From the NCBI GenBank assembly GCA_037962975.1, contig CM075672.1:130000001-130064000 (forward strand): a DNA stretch of 64,000 bases, in the 5' to 3' direction. This document shows, piece after piece, positions 35,194 through 48,000 of the stretch. The position numbers and the translations under genes were made by a program. Position 1 is the stretch's first letter. Each line of letters begins with the position of its first letter. The notes beneath the pieces are model-generated. The model did no database searches. It was not told where the DNA came from and saw only the letters and a program-made list of their open reading frames with translations. Origin of the DNA: Clitoria ternatea (lineage: Eukaryota; Streptophyta; Magnoliopsida; Fabales; Fabaceae).

Positions 35194-35454
35194 CTTAAGA
35201 GAGTCAGGCCAGTTTGATTGAAAGCGCATGTTCTTTTTATATAGCCATTGTTATCTCGGATTTCTTCCCCTTGTTTTATTTTCTGTCGATTGTTGTGAAT
35301 GTTTGTTCTTGTTCTGATTGTATCTTGTTATTTGTTTCGTTGTCTATGTTTTGCATGTTTGTTGAACCCTAGGGTAGAGGAGCATGTTACTTTTCTGCAA
35401 TCATTGAACCCTAGGGTAGACGACTTTGTATATTTGTTCTGAGTTAAAAATGCT

Positions 35455-37690
35455 AGGCAGCAACCTCCCATCCCCCAACACGCGCAAGGTCATGATGGAG
35501 GACCAAGCTCAAACCCTGCAGGGCCTACTGTTACCGTTCGCCTTGGTAAGTCGAACCCTGCCCATGTTCAACAACACACTTTTATCGATAAAGAAGGGAA
35601 TGTCATACCCTTCCCACAGTATGGGTTACCCCCGGGCTATTTCCCGCCACTCCAAGAGGAGCCAGATTATCAGGAAATAATCCTTCACGCGGCTCAACCA
35701 AACATCCCACCTGTCTGGAATCCTCAAACGATTCCGGTCCATACACAGGCTGAACGACCACAAGCTGCCCAAGCCACAGCTGGACACCAAGCCTCAATTC
35801 TGAATAAGAGCCTGGCACATGTTGACCGACCAGTCAGGAGTGCTAGTTACTATGTCGTTGCAGGTCCAAGTACTGCCACTGCTGCTACCCAGGAAGGAAG
35901 ATTAGAGTTCTTGGAAAGGCGTTTAAGGGAAATGGATGGAATGAATCGATTTGGATTAGGCAGTGCTGCACAACTCTGTCTAATTCCCGACGTTGTTACC
36001 CAAATTCAAAACGCCTGAATTTGATAAGTATCGGGGGCTGACATGTCCGAAAAACCATCTTACCATGTACTGCCGGAAGATGGCTTTGTATGCCTCCAAT
36101 GACTCTTTACTCATCCATTGTTTTCAAGATAGTTTGGCTGGAGCGCCTCTGACCTGGTACAACCATCTTGAACGATCTCGTATACGCTGTTGGGAGGATC
36201 TGGCAGATGCTTTCATGCAACAGTATAAGTACAATTTAGACATGGCGCCAGATAGAGTATAATTGTAGAACATGTCCAAGAAAACAAACGAGACGTTCAA
36301 AGAATACGCCCAACAGTGGCGTGAAGTAGCAGCGCAAGTTGACCCACCTCTGTCTGAGAAAGAGGTGATCTCGACATTTATTGACACACTCCAATTGCCA
36401 TTCTATGACAAGATGATTGGAAGTATTTCATCCCACTTCTCTGATATCGTCACTATCAGAGAAAGAATAGAGAATGGCCTCCGGACAGGGAAGATCGCCC
36501 GAGGTTCAACTGGGGTTAATACAGCAAGAAGACCCTCCCATGGGGAAGGAAAGAGAAGAGAGGGAGAGACTAATCTAATCTCCCATAATCAGAGAAGAAA
36601 CCAGCCGAGGCCACCCACCCCGGTCGCCTTTCCATCAACCTATCATAATACACCACATCCATATGTGGCTGCCGTTCAAACACCACATCCACCATATTTC
36701 CACCCACCTGTCATGCGACCGCCTGCACCACTACAGGCACCATATCAACCACCACAAGCGCCATACCAACAGCCACAAATGAACCCGCCGAATCCAAATC
36801 AGAGAAGGAAAAACAATGACCGTGCCCCACCGTAATTTGATCTGATTCCCATCTCTTACATAGAGCTTCTCCCTTACCTCATCGAAAACACGATGGTAGT
36901 GCCATGCCCTCTAAAACCACTTCAGCCGCCATATCCTAGAGGGTACGACCCAAATGCACGGTGTGATTACCATGCTGGTGCACCGGGACATTCTACTGAG
37001 AATTGCCTGGCACTGAAGTTTAAGGTAAGGGACCTAATCCGGGCCGACTGGATAAGCTTTAAAGAAGGGAGCCCAAGTGTGACAACCAATCCCCTTCCAA
37101 ATCATAAAGGACCAGATGTTAACGCCATAGAAGGGGATGAAGAATGCATTTCCAAAGTAAAGGACATCCAAATGCCTTTGGAAACAATACACTCCCATAT
37201 GCTGAAGGTGGGATTAATAGAAGGGTCATGGGATGAAGAGTATAATGACCTCCAGTCCATAAAGCGAAGGGGCTTCCAGGAAACCCTTCAAAGACTCATG
37301 AATGCTCGAGTCATAGAGGTCTGCAGGAACCATGAAGGACAAATAAATATGGTACAGGGACATGGCAAGGCACGAGTTCCGAAACCCCTGGTTGTATACT
37401 ATAACAAGGATACGCCAGCGGCTTCGGCTCCTGCCAAGACTGTCTTCACGGTAAAGGCACCAACCCCTTTCCCCTTCCAGAGTTCCTACGCTGTGCCATG
37501 GAGGTACAATACAGATGTGGTCGTCACCAATCCCGAAGCGATCAACTCCATGCCATCCTCCTCTATTACAAATATAACCGGAGTGGGAAGAATGACACTG
37601 AGTGGAAGGGTATATACGCCACCTGAGCCCAAACAAGGCAAGACTACCAGAGAAGGAAAAACTCGGAAAGAAGTAGCCTCTGGTGAAACA
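35455..37690 (+). pseudogene. gag: Ogre-like gag, interrupted by stops
   Basis: A Gln/Pro-rich N-terminal part is read from about 35455. A frame change near 35990 leads into the capsid core (KFKTPEFDKYRGLTCPKNHL, then QDSLAGAPLTWYNHL). Stops at 36260-36262 (TAA), 36266-36268 (TAG) and 36833-36835 (TAA) stand where a single C would restore a glutamine codon. A Pro-rich linker (36600-36790) and a Cys/His motif (CDYHAGAPGHSTENC, near 36960) follow. Gag forms the particle. The boundary to protease is approximate since both belong to one polyprotein. Confidence 0.85.
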
Positions 37691-38889
37691 AAGGGGGTTA
37701 TGACTGAAGAGGAAGCCCAGGAATTTTTGAAGTTTATTCGCCATAGTGACTACCAGGTGTTGGACCAATTGAACCACACCCCTGCAAAAATTTCCTTGTT
37801 GTCTTTGCTAATGAGTTCCGAACCACATCGAAACACGTTGATGAAGGTGTTGAGCGAGGCACACGTGAAGCATGATTTACCCGTCGAACAATTCGGGGGC
37901 ATAGTGGGGCATATCATTGCCAACAATTACTTGACCTTCACAGATGAGGAAGTACCTATTGAAGGAAGAGGGCACAACAAAGCCCTCCATATTTCTGTGA
38001 AATGTCGGGATTATATCCTGGCAAAAGTACTTGTGGATAATGGATCTTCTCTGAACGTCATGCCGAAATCCACGTTGGCAAAACTGCCTTTCGATGGAAC
38101 ATAAATGAGACCTAGCTCTATGGTTATGCGGGCTTTTGATGGGACACGTAGGGAAGTCATTGGAGAAATCGAATTGCCTATACAAGTCGGACCCTGTACT
38201 TTCCAAGTACTCTTCCAAGTGATGGATATCGTGCCCGCCTACAGCTGTTTATTAGGGCGACCATGGATCCACTCGGCGGGGGTGGTCCTCTCCACGCTGC
38301 ATCAAAGACTAAAATTCATCATCAATAACAAGTTGGTGACTGTTTCTGGGGAGGAGGACCTTTTGGTCAGCAAACCCATATCCATTCCATACATCGAGGC
38401 CGCCGAGGAAGCCCTCGAAACATCCTTCCAAGCCTTGGAGATTACCAATGCAACAAGCATTGTAAAGGTGTCTTTCCCCAACGTACCTCTAATGGTGACG
38501 CTGAACATGTTGCGGAAAGGGTACCAACCCGGAAAAGGATTAGGGCGGGATTTGGAAGGCAGAACCCAACCGGTGAGTCTCCCGGAAAATAAAAACAGAT
38601 ATGGTTTGGGATATAAGCCCACTGTGACGGATAAGAAAAGGGTTGAAGAGGAAAAAAAGGGAAGGAGAGTTGCTCGCCTTACTGGTCAAGAGATCAACGC
38701 TGCGAGAATCCCTATCTGCGATCTCTATCAGAGCTTTAAGAGCGCCGGAGTGATATATCCGGATCAAGTTGCCATGGTTGAGAACGAGCCTGACCTCAAT
38801 ATGGAGCTGGTATATGCTTGCCATCCAGATCAAGAGCTGAGCAATTGGGAAGTCACAGAGTTCCCTACAACCATTAACGTTCTATCAGA
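37691..38889 (+). pseudogene. pol: Ogre-like protease and G-patch-like segment
   Basis: The aspartic protease motif LVDNGSSLNVMPKS lies near 38030, followed by an in-frame TAA at 38102-38104. The frame then continues to LLGRPWIHSAG (near 38250), the second protease motif. A glycine-rich segment (MLRKGYQPGKGLGRDLEG, then NRYGLGYKP) near 38505-38620 resembles a G-patch, known in Tat-lineage elements. The coding sequence ends at a splice donor at 38890-38891 rather than at the TAA of 38891-38893. Confidence 0.85.
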
Positions 38890-39099
38890 GTAATCACTGT
38901 ATTTTATAATTTAGTGGTCCCCTTGCCATGCCCAAGGCTCCAGGATCCATTTTGTAACAAGGGCAGAACTTGTTTATTTTATTTTTGAAAACCAATGAAC
39001 ACATTTTATTTCCCATCACCTCGTCTTTGTGCACTCTATTTTTCTCAAACCTTTCACTTGTTTGTTCTCTTTTCACTTTATAATATAACCCGAATGCAG
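38890..39099 (+). other. pol intron between protease and reverse transcriptase
   Basis: A GTAATC donor at 38890 and a TATAACCCGAATGCAG acceptor ending at 39099 enclose 210 AT-rich bases with stops. Joining the sides gives a continuous frame (SE, then SKNDFPENDE) that runs into reverse transcriptase. An intron at this place is a known feature of Ogre elements and lets the spliced RNA make Pol while unspliced RNA ends after protease. Confidence 0.8.
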
Positions 39100-42000
39100 A
39101 TCCAAAAATGATTTCCCTGAGAACGACGAAAACCTGGATTTATTTCATGACCCTGTTTATCCAAATGATTACGTCTACGAGGAAAGTGAGGAAGACTTTG
39201 GACCCTCATCTGAATTGACGAGATTGTTGGAACAAGAGGATAAGGAGATCCGCCCACATCAGGAGGAAATTAAAATCATCAACCTTGGAGATGAAGGAGA
39301 AGATAAAATGATCAAGATAGGCACCAGCCTGAGCAAAGGCCGACAAGATGAATTGATTGAACTACTCCAGGAATTTTAGGATGTGTTCGCTTGGTCATAT
39401 CAAGATATGCCAGGGTTGGATAACAGCATAGTGGAACATAGGTTGCCTCTGAAACTAGAGTGTCCACCAGTTAAGCAAAAGCTACGGAGAATGAAACCAG
39501 AAATGCTTCTCAAGATCAAGGAAGAGGTCAAAAAACAATTCGAAGCCGGTTTCTTGGCCATAGCCAAATATCCACAATGGGTAGCCAACATAGTCCCGGT
39601 CCTGAAGAAGGATAGAAAAGTGCGGATGTGTATGGACTATCGAGATCTAAACAGACGATTTTCCTCTTCCACATATTGACATGTTGGTCGATAACACAGC
39701 CCAACACTCCATCTTCTCTTTCATGGATGGTTTCTCCGGGTACAATCAGATTAAAATGGCGCCCGAAGACATGGAAAAAACCACGTTCGTCACGTTGTGG
39801 GGTACTTTCTGTTACAAAGTAATGTCCTTTGGTTTGAAGAATGCAGGGGCAACTTATCAGAGAGCAATGGTCACTTTATTCCACGATATGATGCACAAGG
39901 AAATAGAGGTCTGTGTGGATGATATCATTGCAAAATCCAGAACTGCGGAAGATCATGTCCGCGACTTAAGGAAATTGTTTGAACCGTTGAGAAGGTTTAA
40001 GCTTAGATTGAATCCTGCCAAGTGCACATTTGGCGCAAGGTCAAGCAAACTGTTGGGTTTCATTGTAAGCAAGAAAGGAATTGAAGTGGATCCCGACAAG
40101 GTCATGGCAATCCTAGAAATTCCACCTCCTTACACAGAAAAAGAAGTCAGGGGGTTCTTGGGAAGATTAAACTACATCGCTCGATTTATCTCACAATTGA
40201 CATCGACCTGCGAGTCGATCTTCAAGCTACTCCGCAAGAACCAACCGGGGCAATGGAATGAGGACTGCCAAACGGCTTTTGAGAAGATTAAGCAATACTT
40301 GAAAGAACCACCAATATTGGTACCACCAACCCCTGGGAGACCACTGATTTTATACATGACGGTACTGGATGAGTCCATGGGCTGCGTATTGGGTCAGCAC
40401 GATGAAACGGGAAAGAAAGAACATGCCATATATTACTTAAGCAAAAAGTTCACTGATTGCGAAATGCGATACTCCGCATTAGAACGAACTTGTTGCGCGT
40501 TAGCATGGGCTGCGAAGCGTTTAAGGCAATACATGTTGAGTCACACTACCTGGCTAGTCTCTAAGATGGATCCTATCAAGTACATCTTTGAGAAGCCAGC
40601 CCTGACCGGAAGGATTGCTCGATGGCAAGTGCTGCTAACTGAGTACGACATAACATATGTCACTCAGAAAGCCATAAAAGGGAGCACTTTGGCTGACTAC
40701 CTAGCCCATCAACCCGTAAGTGATTACCAACCAATACCATTCGACTTCCCAGACGAGGATATTTTGGCATTGTCCGACGAAAAAGAAGGCGGTAACAAAG
40801 ACAAATGGATTTTAAGATTCGATGGAGCTTCTAATGCTTTAGGGCACGGAATTGGGGCCATTTTGATTTCGCCAAAAAGAGAATTCATCCCTGTCTGCAC
40901 CAGGCTATGTTTCGATTGTACCAACAATGTCGCTGAATATGAGGCGTGCTCCTTAGGGATCCAAGTGGCATTAGATATGAAAGTAAGGACACTGGAAGTC
41001 TACAGAGACTCTGCTTTAGTTGTCCACCAGTTAAAAGGTGAGTGGGAAACCAGAGATAGCAAGCTTCTCCCCTATCACGCCCACATTATGGAAATGATCA
41101 GAGATTTCAAAGAGATTTCTTTCCATCATGTTCCTCGGGAAGATAATCAGATGGCTGACGCTTTGGCCACTCTCGCTTCAATGTTCAAAGTAAACAATGA
41201 CTATGACGTGCCCCTCATCGAGGTAGAAAAGCGTCATGAGCCCGCATACTGCCAAGTAGTCGAAGAACAATCGGATGGAAAACCTTGGTATCACGATATC
41301 AAGAGGTATATCCAGAGGCAAGAATACCCCAACAATGCCACAGAAAATGACAAGAGAACCCTGCGACGGCTCGCCATGGGGTTTTTCTTAAATGGAGACG
41401 TGCTTTACAAAAGAAACCATGATTCTATCCTTCTTCGCTGTGTTGATACCGCTGAAGCAAATAGAATCATGAGGGATATCCACGAGGGATCTTTCGGAAC
41501 CCACATCAATGGGCACGCCATGTCAAGGAAAATCTTAAGGGCTGGTTATTTTTGGATGACCATGGAAGCAGACTGCTTCGCCTATGCTCGGAGATGTCAT
41601 AAGTGCCAAATATATGCTGATTATATTCACGCACCCCCGTCATCTCTAAATGTTTTGTCAGCACCATGGCCCTTCTCGATGTGGGGCATGGATGTCATTG
41701 GTCCCATTGAACCAAAGGCTTCAAACAGCCATCGTTTCATTTTGGTCGCCATTGATTATTTCACAAAATGGGTGGAAGCAGCTTCATACACTAATGTAAC
41801 CAAAGGTGTTGTTGTTAAATTCGTCAAGCGTGAGTTGATATGTCGGTACGGCCTACCGAGCCAAATCATCACAGACAATGGTACAAACCTGAACAACAAA
41901 ATGATGAAGGAGCTTTGTGAGAGCTTTAAGATCTCCCACCATAATTCCTCTCTGTACCGCCCAAGAATGAATGGGGCAGTCGAGGCGACGAACAAAAATA

Positions 42001-42532
42001 TCAAAAAGATAGTACAGAAGATGGTGGTAACTTACAAAGACTGGAACGAAATGCTTCCCTTTGCTCTACACGGTTATCGTACCTCGGTCCGAACCTCGAC
42101 TGGGGCAACCCCATTCTCTTTAGTTTATGGCATGGAAGCAGTCCTGCCTTTTGAAGTGGAGATTCCTTCCCTCCGAGTAATCATGGAAGCCAAACTAGTT
42201 GAAGCTGAATGGATCCAGACTCGACATGACCAATTAAATCTGATTGATGGTAAAAGACTGACTGCCCTCTGCCATGGTCAGCTATATCAAAGGCGTATGA
42301 AGCAAGCGTTTGAAAAGAAAGTACGACCCCGACAGTTCCAAGAAGGAGACTTGGTGCTCAAGAAGGTTTTGTCGATGCATAAAGATCACAGGGGCTAATG
42401 GACTCCTAACTACGAAGGGCCTTATGTCATGAAGAAGGCTTTTTCCGGAGGTGCTCTCATACTCGCCAACATGGATGGGGAAGATCTACCATGCCTATAA
42501 ACGCGGATGCAGTGAGAAGATACTACGCGTAA
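39100..42532 (+). pseudogene. pol: Ogre-like reverse transcriptase, dual RNase H and integrase
   Basis: An acidic linker leads to RT (VFAWSYQDMPGLD, MCMDYRDLN, FMDGFSGYNQIKMAP, catalytic VCVDDII near 39915). The first RNase H holds YYLSKKFTDCEMRYSALE. The second, archaeal-type RNase H is WILRFDGASNALGHGIGA to ADALATLAS (40803-41175), diagnostic of the Tat lineage. Integrase has the HHCC finger (CHKCQIYAD) and core residues in GMDVIGP, ITDNGT and GAVEATNK, so DDE is intact. Breaks: TAG at 39377-39379, a small deletion shifting the frame near 39655, TAA at 42396-42398 and a frame change near 42498. The 905-codon stretch 39681-42398 is the longest open frame in the window. Confidence 0.9.
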
Positions 42533-43465
42533 AAAAAAAAAGGGCTCGCTGGGTTGAAAACCTGAAAAGGCGACCTAGGCAAAAGTTAGAGCAATTGGTG
42601 GGGTCGAAAGCGGACCAAACAAATTCACACCCTATAGATTCAACACTGCAACGCCAATTTTTTAAGTCATAGACAAGGGGATGGGTTTAGGGCATCGAAG
42701 CCATTGTTGAGTCACGCCCTCGAAAGCAAAATCAGAAGATAAGTAGGAAATCATGGAAAAGACCGGAATCTTGTCGCTCTTAGGAAATCGATGGAGGATC
42801 TAAAAGGCCTTCCCTTCCATCCTTACCATCAATTCCTCACACCTTGTCATATTTTTGCATTATTGGTGTCACCTGTATATATCTGTTGTTCATAAATAAA
42901 AAGTTTCCCTTCTTCTCACATGTGTTCATGACTAGAATAAATAAACAAGTTTTGCCTAAAAAGAATTTCTTAAAAATGAGTTTTTGAGAAGGACGAAAAC
43001 ACAAAGTTATAGGGAATGAAGTGTACACCATTGCCAGATCTTACCTCGAGCAAGCTCAACCAACTCTGCGAAACAACCTCAATAAAGTCAGAAGTAATAA
43101 TTATTTTGGCCATGAGTTACTTCAACGCCTGTCGCCAAGGAACTACGTCTGTAAGTTTTTAATTAGTTTCACGTTTCTCTGTTAAAGGATGGCCAGGAAC
43201 CATGATCCCCAAGATGTGTAGTTGCCCAACTCTCTCCTTAGCAGACCTTCGGCATATCCGCAGTAAACCCCAAGTCCATTCTCTTTCACCCAAAGGGACA
43301 TTACCCCATATCACCAAAATTTTCTCCCCTAGTGGAACCATAATTGCCAAAAACTACACTTCCCAAATCCTTCCCCAGTGGGACTACACTTCCCAGTCAA
43401 CCCAAAACTGGGGTATCTCCCCAGATTCTTCTTTCAGTCAAGGGATAGTTTTCCCCAAAGATTCT
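42533..43465 (+). other. 3' untranslated spacer of the Ogre-like element
   Basis: No conserved reading frame. It includes phrases such as AGTGGGACTACACTTCCCA near 43380 that foreshadow the repeats which follow. Confidence 0.6.
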
Positions 43466-44065
43466 TTTGATCATGTCAAACCGGGGCATCTTCCCTAGGT
43501 CATTATCTCTTGTCGACCCCAGGACAGTACCCCGCGCTCCCAGAATGTCTGAACTAGGACATCACCAGGGCCTCTCTTCGTCAAAAAGGAGCGCCCTCCA
43601 AGCTTCATCCAATCATGTCAAACTGGGGCATCACCCCAGGTTCGTTCTCATTCATTCAAGGGACAATTCCCTAAGATTTCATCCAATCATGTCAAACTGG
43701 GGCATCTCCCCGAGTTTATTCTCTTAGTCAAGGGGCAGTTCCCCGGGATTCCATTAAATACAGTCAAACTAGGGCATCACCCCAGGTTCATTCTTATTCA
43801 TTCAAGGGGCAGTTCCCCAGGATTTCGTCAAATATTATCAAACTGGGGCATCACCTTAAGTTTATTGTCTTTCAATTAAGGGGTAGTTCCCCAAGATTCC
43901 TTCAAAACTTGCCAAACTAGGGCATCACCCCAGGTATATCCTCTCAATCAAGGGGTAGTTCCCCAACAACCCACAGTCGTGTCAAACTGGGGCATCCCCC
44001 TAGATTCATTCTCTTGCGTTCAAAGGGCAGTTCCCCAAGGACCCGCAGTCATGACAACCGAGGGT
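43466..44065 (+). repeat. tandem repeat of about 72 bp in the Ogre-like 3' UTR
   Basis: Seven to eight diverged units begin GTCAAACTGGGGCATC, at about 43475, 43618, 43690, 43762, 43838, 43912 and 43982. Each unit has two small hairpins, GGGGCATCACCCC and GGGGCAGTTCCCC. Tandem arrays in the 3' UTR are known for this lineage and can seed satellites. Confidence 0.8.
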
Positions 44066-44144
44066 CAACCCCAACCTTTACATTTCCTGCCAACAGTGAG
44101 TTAATTCGAACGAGACGTCCTGTTAGCTCCCCCAATCTTTACTT

Positions 44145-44600
44145 TCCTGTCGCCGATCAAATGGCACCCCTTTACTTTCCTGTCGCCGATCAAATGGCAC
44201 CCCTTTATCTTCCTGTCGCCGATCAAATGGCACCTTTACTTTCCTGTCGCCGATCAAATGGCACCCCTTTACTTTCCTGTCACCGATCAAATGGCACGTT
44301 TACTTTCCTGTCGCCGATCAAATGGCACCCCTTTACTTTCCTGTCGTCGATCAAATGGCACCCCTTTACTTTCCTGTCGCCGATCAGATGGCACCTTTAC
44401 ATTCCAGTCGCCGATCAAATGGCACCCCTTTACTTTCCTGTCGCCGATCAAATGGCACCCCTTTACTTTCCTGTTGCCGATCAAATGGCACCTTTACTTT
44501 CCTGTCGCCGATCAAATGGCACTACTTTACTTTCCTGTCGCCCAACAAATGGCATCATTTTACCTTTCAGTCGCCTAAGAAGGCATCCTTTTTCTTCCGG
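44145..44600 (+). repeat. tandem repeat of 31-33 bp in the Ogre-like 3' UTR
   Basis: About thirteen units of TTTACTTTCCTGTCGCCGAT followed by CAAATGGCAC and a variable C run (31 or 33 bp). The inner units are almost identical, the outer ones diverge. Open frames across it are by-products of the repeat. Confidence 0.85.
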
Positions 44601-44769
44601 TCGCCGAATGAGGCACCCGTCATCTCCAATCAATTGAGAATAGACACTCAATCCTCTCGCCTCTTGTTAACTGGAAGACAATCCTTCTACTTTATGTCAT
44701 TCAAAGGATAATTCCCAGTTAACCACTTCTTGCTAAAAAATTGGAGCACTGCCCCACTTCTTTTTCCCA

Positions 44770-44930
44770 GATTTAGAAAAAAAAAGAAAACAAACAAAAT
44801 GCAAAAAAAAACAAAAAAAAATGCAAAAGCAAAAACAAAAAATAAAAAATAAAAAATAAAAAAGAAGAAGAAAAATAGAGAAAGAAGAAGAAGAGAAAAG
44901 CGAAACGGAAGAGGAAAATGCTCGTCTTTA
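44770..44930 (+). repeat. A-rich low-complexity tract
   Basis: A/G-rich and A/C-rich runs between the arrays and the polypurine tract. Confidence 0.7.
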
Positions 44931-45070
44931 AAGAAAAAAGGTCACACTGACTCGTGATTGCCGACACTATCAGACGCCATCAAAAAGTCCCACTTGGCCC
45001 CTAGATCGGTGTTCATATCTTTACTTCCTTTTCACTTCAAAAACACAGAAGCTTCGTGTTTCTTTTGTGA

Positions 45071-45092
45071 AAAAGAAGTAAAGAGGGGCATC
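45071..45092 (+). other. polypurine tract of the Ogre-like element
   Basis: AAAAGAAGTAAAGAGGGGCA plus TC directly before the 3' LTR; a standard plus-strand primer. Confidence 0.75.
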
Positions 45093-48000
45093 TGTGAACA
45101 CCTCTTTTGGTCCGGTTCGAGTGGAATAAATCTTTTTTATACTGAATTCTAATTCAGAATGGTCAAATTCGAGTAGAATGGCTCCAAAATATTCAGAACC
45201 GAGTGAAATAACTCAGAATGAAGCTTTTCCAAGTGAAATACAGCCCTGTTGGAAACAAAAATCCGAGTGGAATGGCCCAAAAATGGCAAATCCGAGTAGG
45301 ATGACTCAGATTAAAGCATTTTCGAGTGAAATACAGCCCTGGTGGAAATAAATCCGAGTGGAAAAACTCAAAAAATGGTCAAATCTGAGTCAAAATGAAG
45401 AAAATCCGAGTGGAATGGCCCAAAAATGGCAAATCCGAGTAAGATGACTCTGATTGAAGCATTTAGGAGTGAAATATAGCCCTGTTGAACTAAAATCCGA
45501 GTGGAATGGCCCAAAAATGGCAAATCCGAGTAAGATGACTCTGATTGAAGCATTTAGGAGTGAAATATAGCCCTGTTGAACTAAAATCTGAGTGGAATGT
45601 GCGCCTGTTGGAGTAAATCCGAGTAAAATTACTCAGAATGGATCAAATCCGAGTGGAATATGCCCCTGTTGGAGTAAATCCGAGTAAAATTACTCAGAAT
45701 GGGTTAGTTCCGAGTGAAATGCTTCACTGATGAAGGTGAATAGGAGTGGAATGACTCCCTGTCAGAGCCATTCCGAGTGATGAATAGCTGACTCTGTTGG
45801 AGGATGAATGCTGAGAAGGATTGCTTTCTAATTGCATCTAATCCGAGTGAAGAAATGCTAAATCCGAGTGAGTGCTTTCTGATTGCTACTGATCTGAGTG
45901 AAAACAAGTCTGAGCGAAGGAAAATCCGACTCAGAGTGTAATTGGAAGGACAAATTTTGATTGGGGGAAGCTTTTCTGAGTGAAAATACCAAGTCTCCAA
46001 GTCTTGAGTGGGAAGTAAGCCCTTTCCGAGTGAAAATGCTAAGTTCCGACTGATCCTGTGCCGAACGGTCAATCTTCAATCGGTTCCCGGGTAACAACCG
46101 AATGAAATGATTTCTGAATGAGTGTGTGCAAAGTCTCTCCGAGTGGTTCAGGAGATACCGATTGATGAAACTGAGTTTTTAATTCTGATTGAAGCATGAA
46201 GCCGACTCCGAGTGAGTTGGGAAACAGTCATGTGTTTTCGAGCAATCCAAGACTCGGATTTGTGAAGAACTTCTAAGAAAGTGCATCAAATAGCTAATTT
46301 CCGAGTGAAATTCCAATGTCTGAGTGGAAAATAGGTAGATTTCGAGTGAAAAAATTCAAATTTCCAATTTCTGAGTGCAAGGAAGGAAGGTTCCGAGTGA
46401 AAATGTCCAAGTTCCATTATGATTAAGAGCTCCCAAGGTCAGTTCCGAGTAAATTCTTCAAGCAGTGAAGTTCTGTGTCACTTTTGAAGAAATTCTGAGT
46501 GAATGCTTCACACAGAGATGAGATCCGAGCAAAATACATCCGACTGAAAGAATTCCGAGTGTTGCCTCTTCAATCAGAATCGAGAGTTGCTTCTTCAATC
46601 AGAACCGAGTGAGTCCTTTCACTCATTTTCATCAAACCCGAGTCACCAATTTTCACCCAAATCTGACTCACCATTCTCACCCGGATTCTGAGTCATCCTT
46701 TACTCATTTCCGAGTCATCATTCTCACCTAATTCTGAGTTATTTTTAATCAGTTCTTGGTCAGTCTTCAATCATTTCTGACTCACTTTTTACCAATTCCG
46801 TGTCATTCCTTTCTCACCCACTCCTAAATGACCACTCTCACTCAAATCCGAGCCCTTTTCAAACCGATTCCCTCTCATCCCTCCTCAAGCCAATTACCGA
46901 GCCCATTTCCACCAATTTCTGAGCCATACTTCAAACCATCACCGAGCCACTTTTCAGTCGTTCCCGAGTCATCCTTTAAACAATTACCGAGCTACTTCTC
47001 ACCCAATTCTGAGTCCTTTTAAACCCAATTCTGAGTCATTATTCAACCATTTCGGTCGGTTCTGAGTCACTTGTCACTCAGTTCCGATTGAATGTCTCAC
47101 AGCTCCTCCCAGAAGAATCCTCACTCGGAAAAGAGTATTTTTCACTCGGCTTTCTATGGGAGATGCTTCATTCCACTCGGAATTGACTCCCAATATGGAC
47201 GAATACTGATTGGGAGGCTGATCCGAGCCATCCTCACTCGGATTTCCACTATTCTCTCTCAGATTTCTACTATTTTCTCTTAGATTTCTACCATCCTCTC
47301 TCGGATTGTACATGCTGACCTGGATTCCACCACCAAGTGGATCCAGGAATCCTGGAGGTGGCTGGCAGACAAGGGGCGGAAGTGGAGGAATTAAAAATTC
47401 CCACCAGCCACTGTCCCCCGCTACCAGGACCGAGTGGAAGCCTGAGCTGGCATTCCACTCGGAGTGGAAGCCTGAGCTGGCTTTCCACTTGAAAAAGCCT
47501 ATAAATAGAGGGCTGAAGCTTTGAAACGGGGCCATTCATGAAGGGAGAAAACTCTGCCTGAATTCACCCTCATCCTCTCTCTCTCACACACCGTCCAGCC
47601 CCCTTCAGGCCACCAAACACCCTCCAGCTCCCTCCTCTCACCCTCTCCAACAGCCCCACTCCTCCTTCTCCTCACCAAACCGACCTCCCCAACTCCCTTT
47701 TACCAATCCGACCTCCTACACACCGTCCCAATTCCCTTCTCCACCAACCGTTCTCCTCAAACCCACATCAACCGTCCTTCTTCCTTAAAACCACCAACAC
47801 CGTCCAGCCTTCCCCTCAAGTCCACCAAATCCGACTTCTTCACTCCTCACTCCAAACACTGTCCCTCACCAAACCGACCTCCCCAACTCCCTTTTACCAC
47901 TCCGTCCTCACCACTCGGTACCGTTCTCCTCTCAACTCCAACACCGTCCCTCTTCTCACTCAGTCTCACTCGGTATTCACTCCTCACTCGGTAATCTACT

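Noticed and set aside
43466..44600. CRISPR-like regularly spaced repeats
   Set aside because: Units are contiguous tandem repeats without unique spacers, in a plant retrotransposon 3' UTR.
44014..44711. Long plus-strand open frames of up to 207 codons
   Set aside because: They are translations of the 31-33 bp tandem repeat in three frames; no coding signal beyond the repeat.
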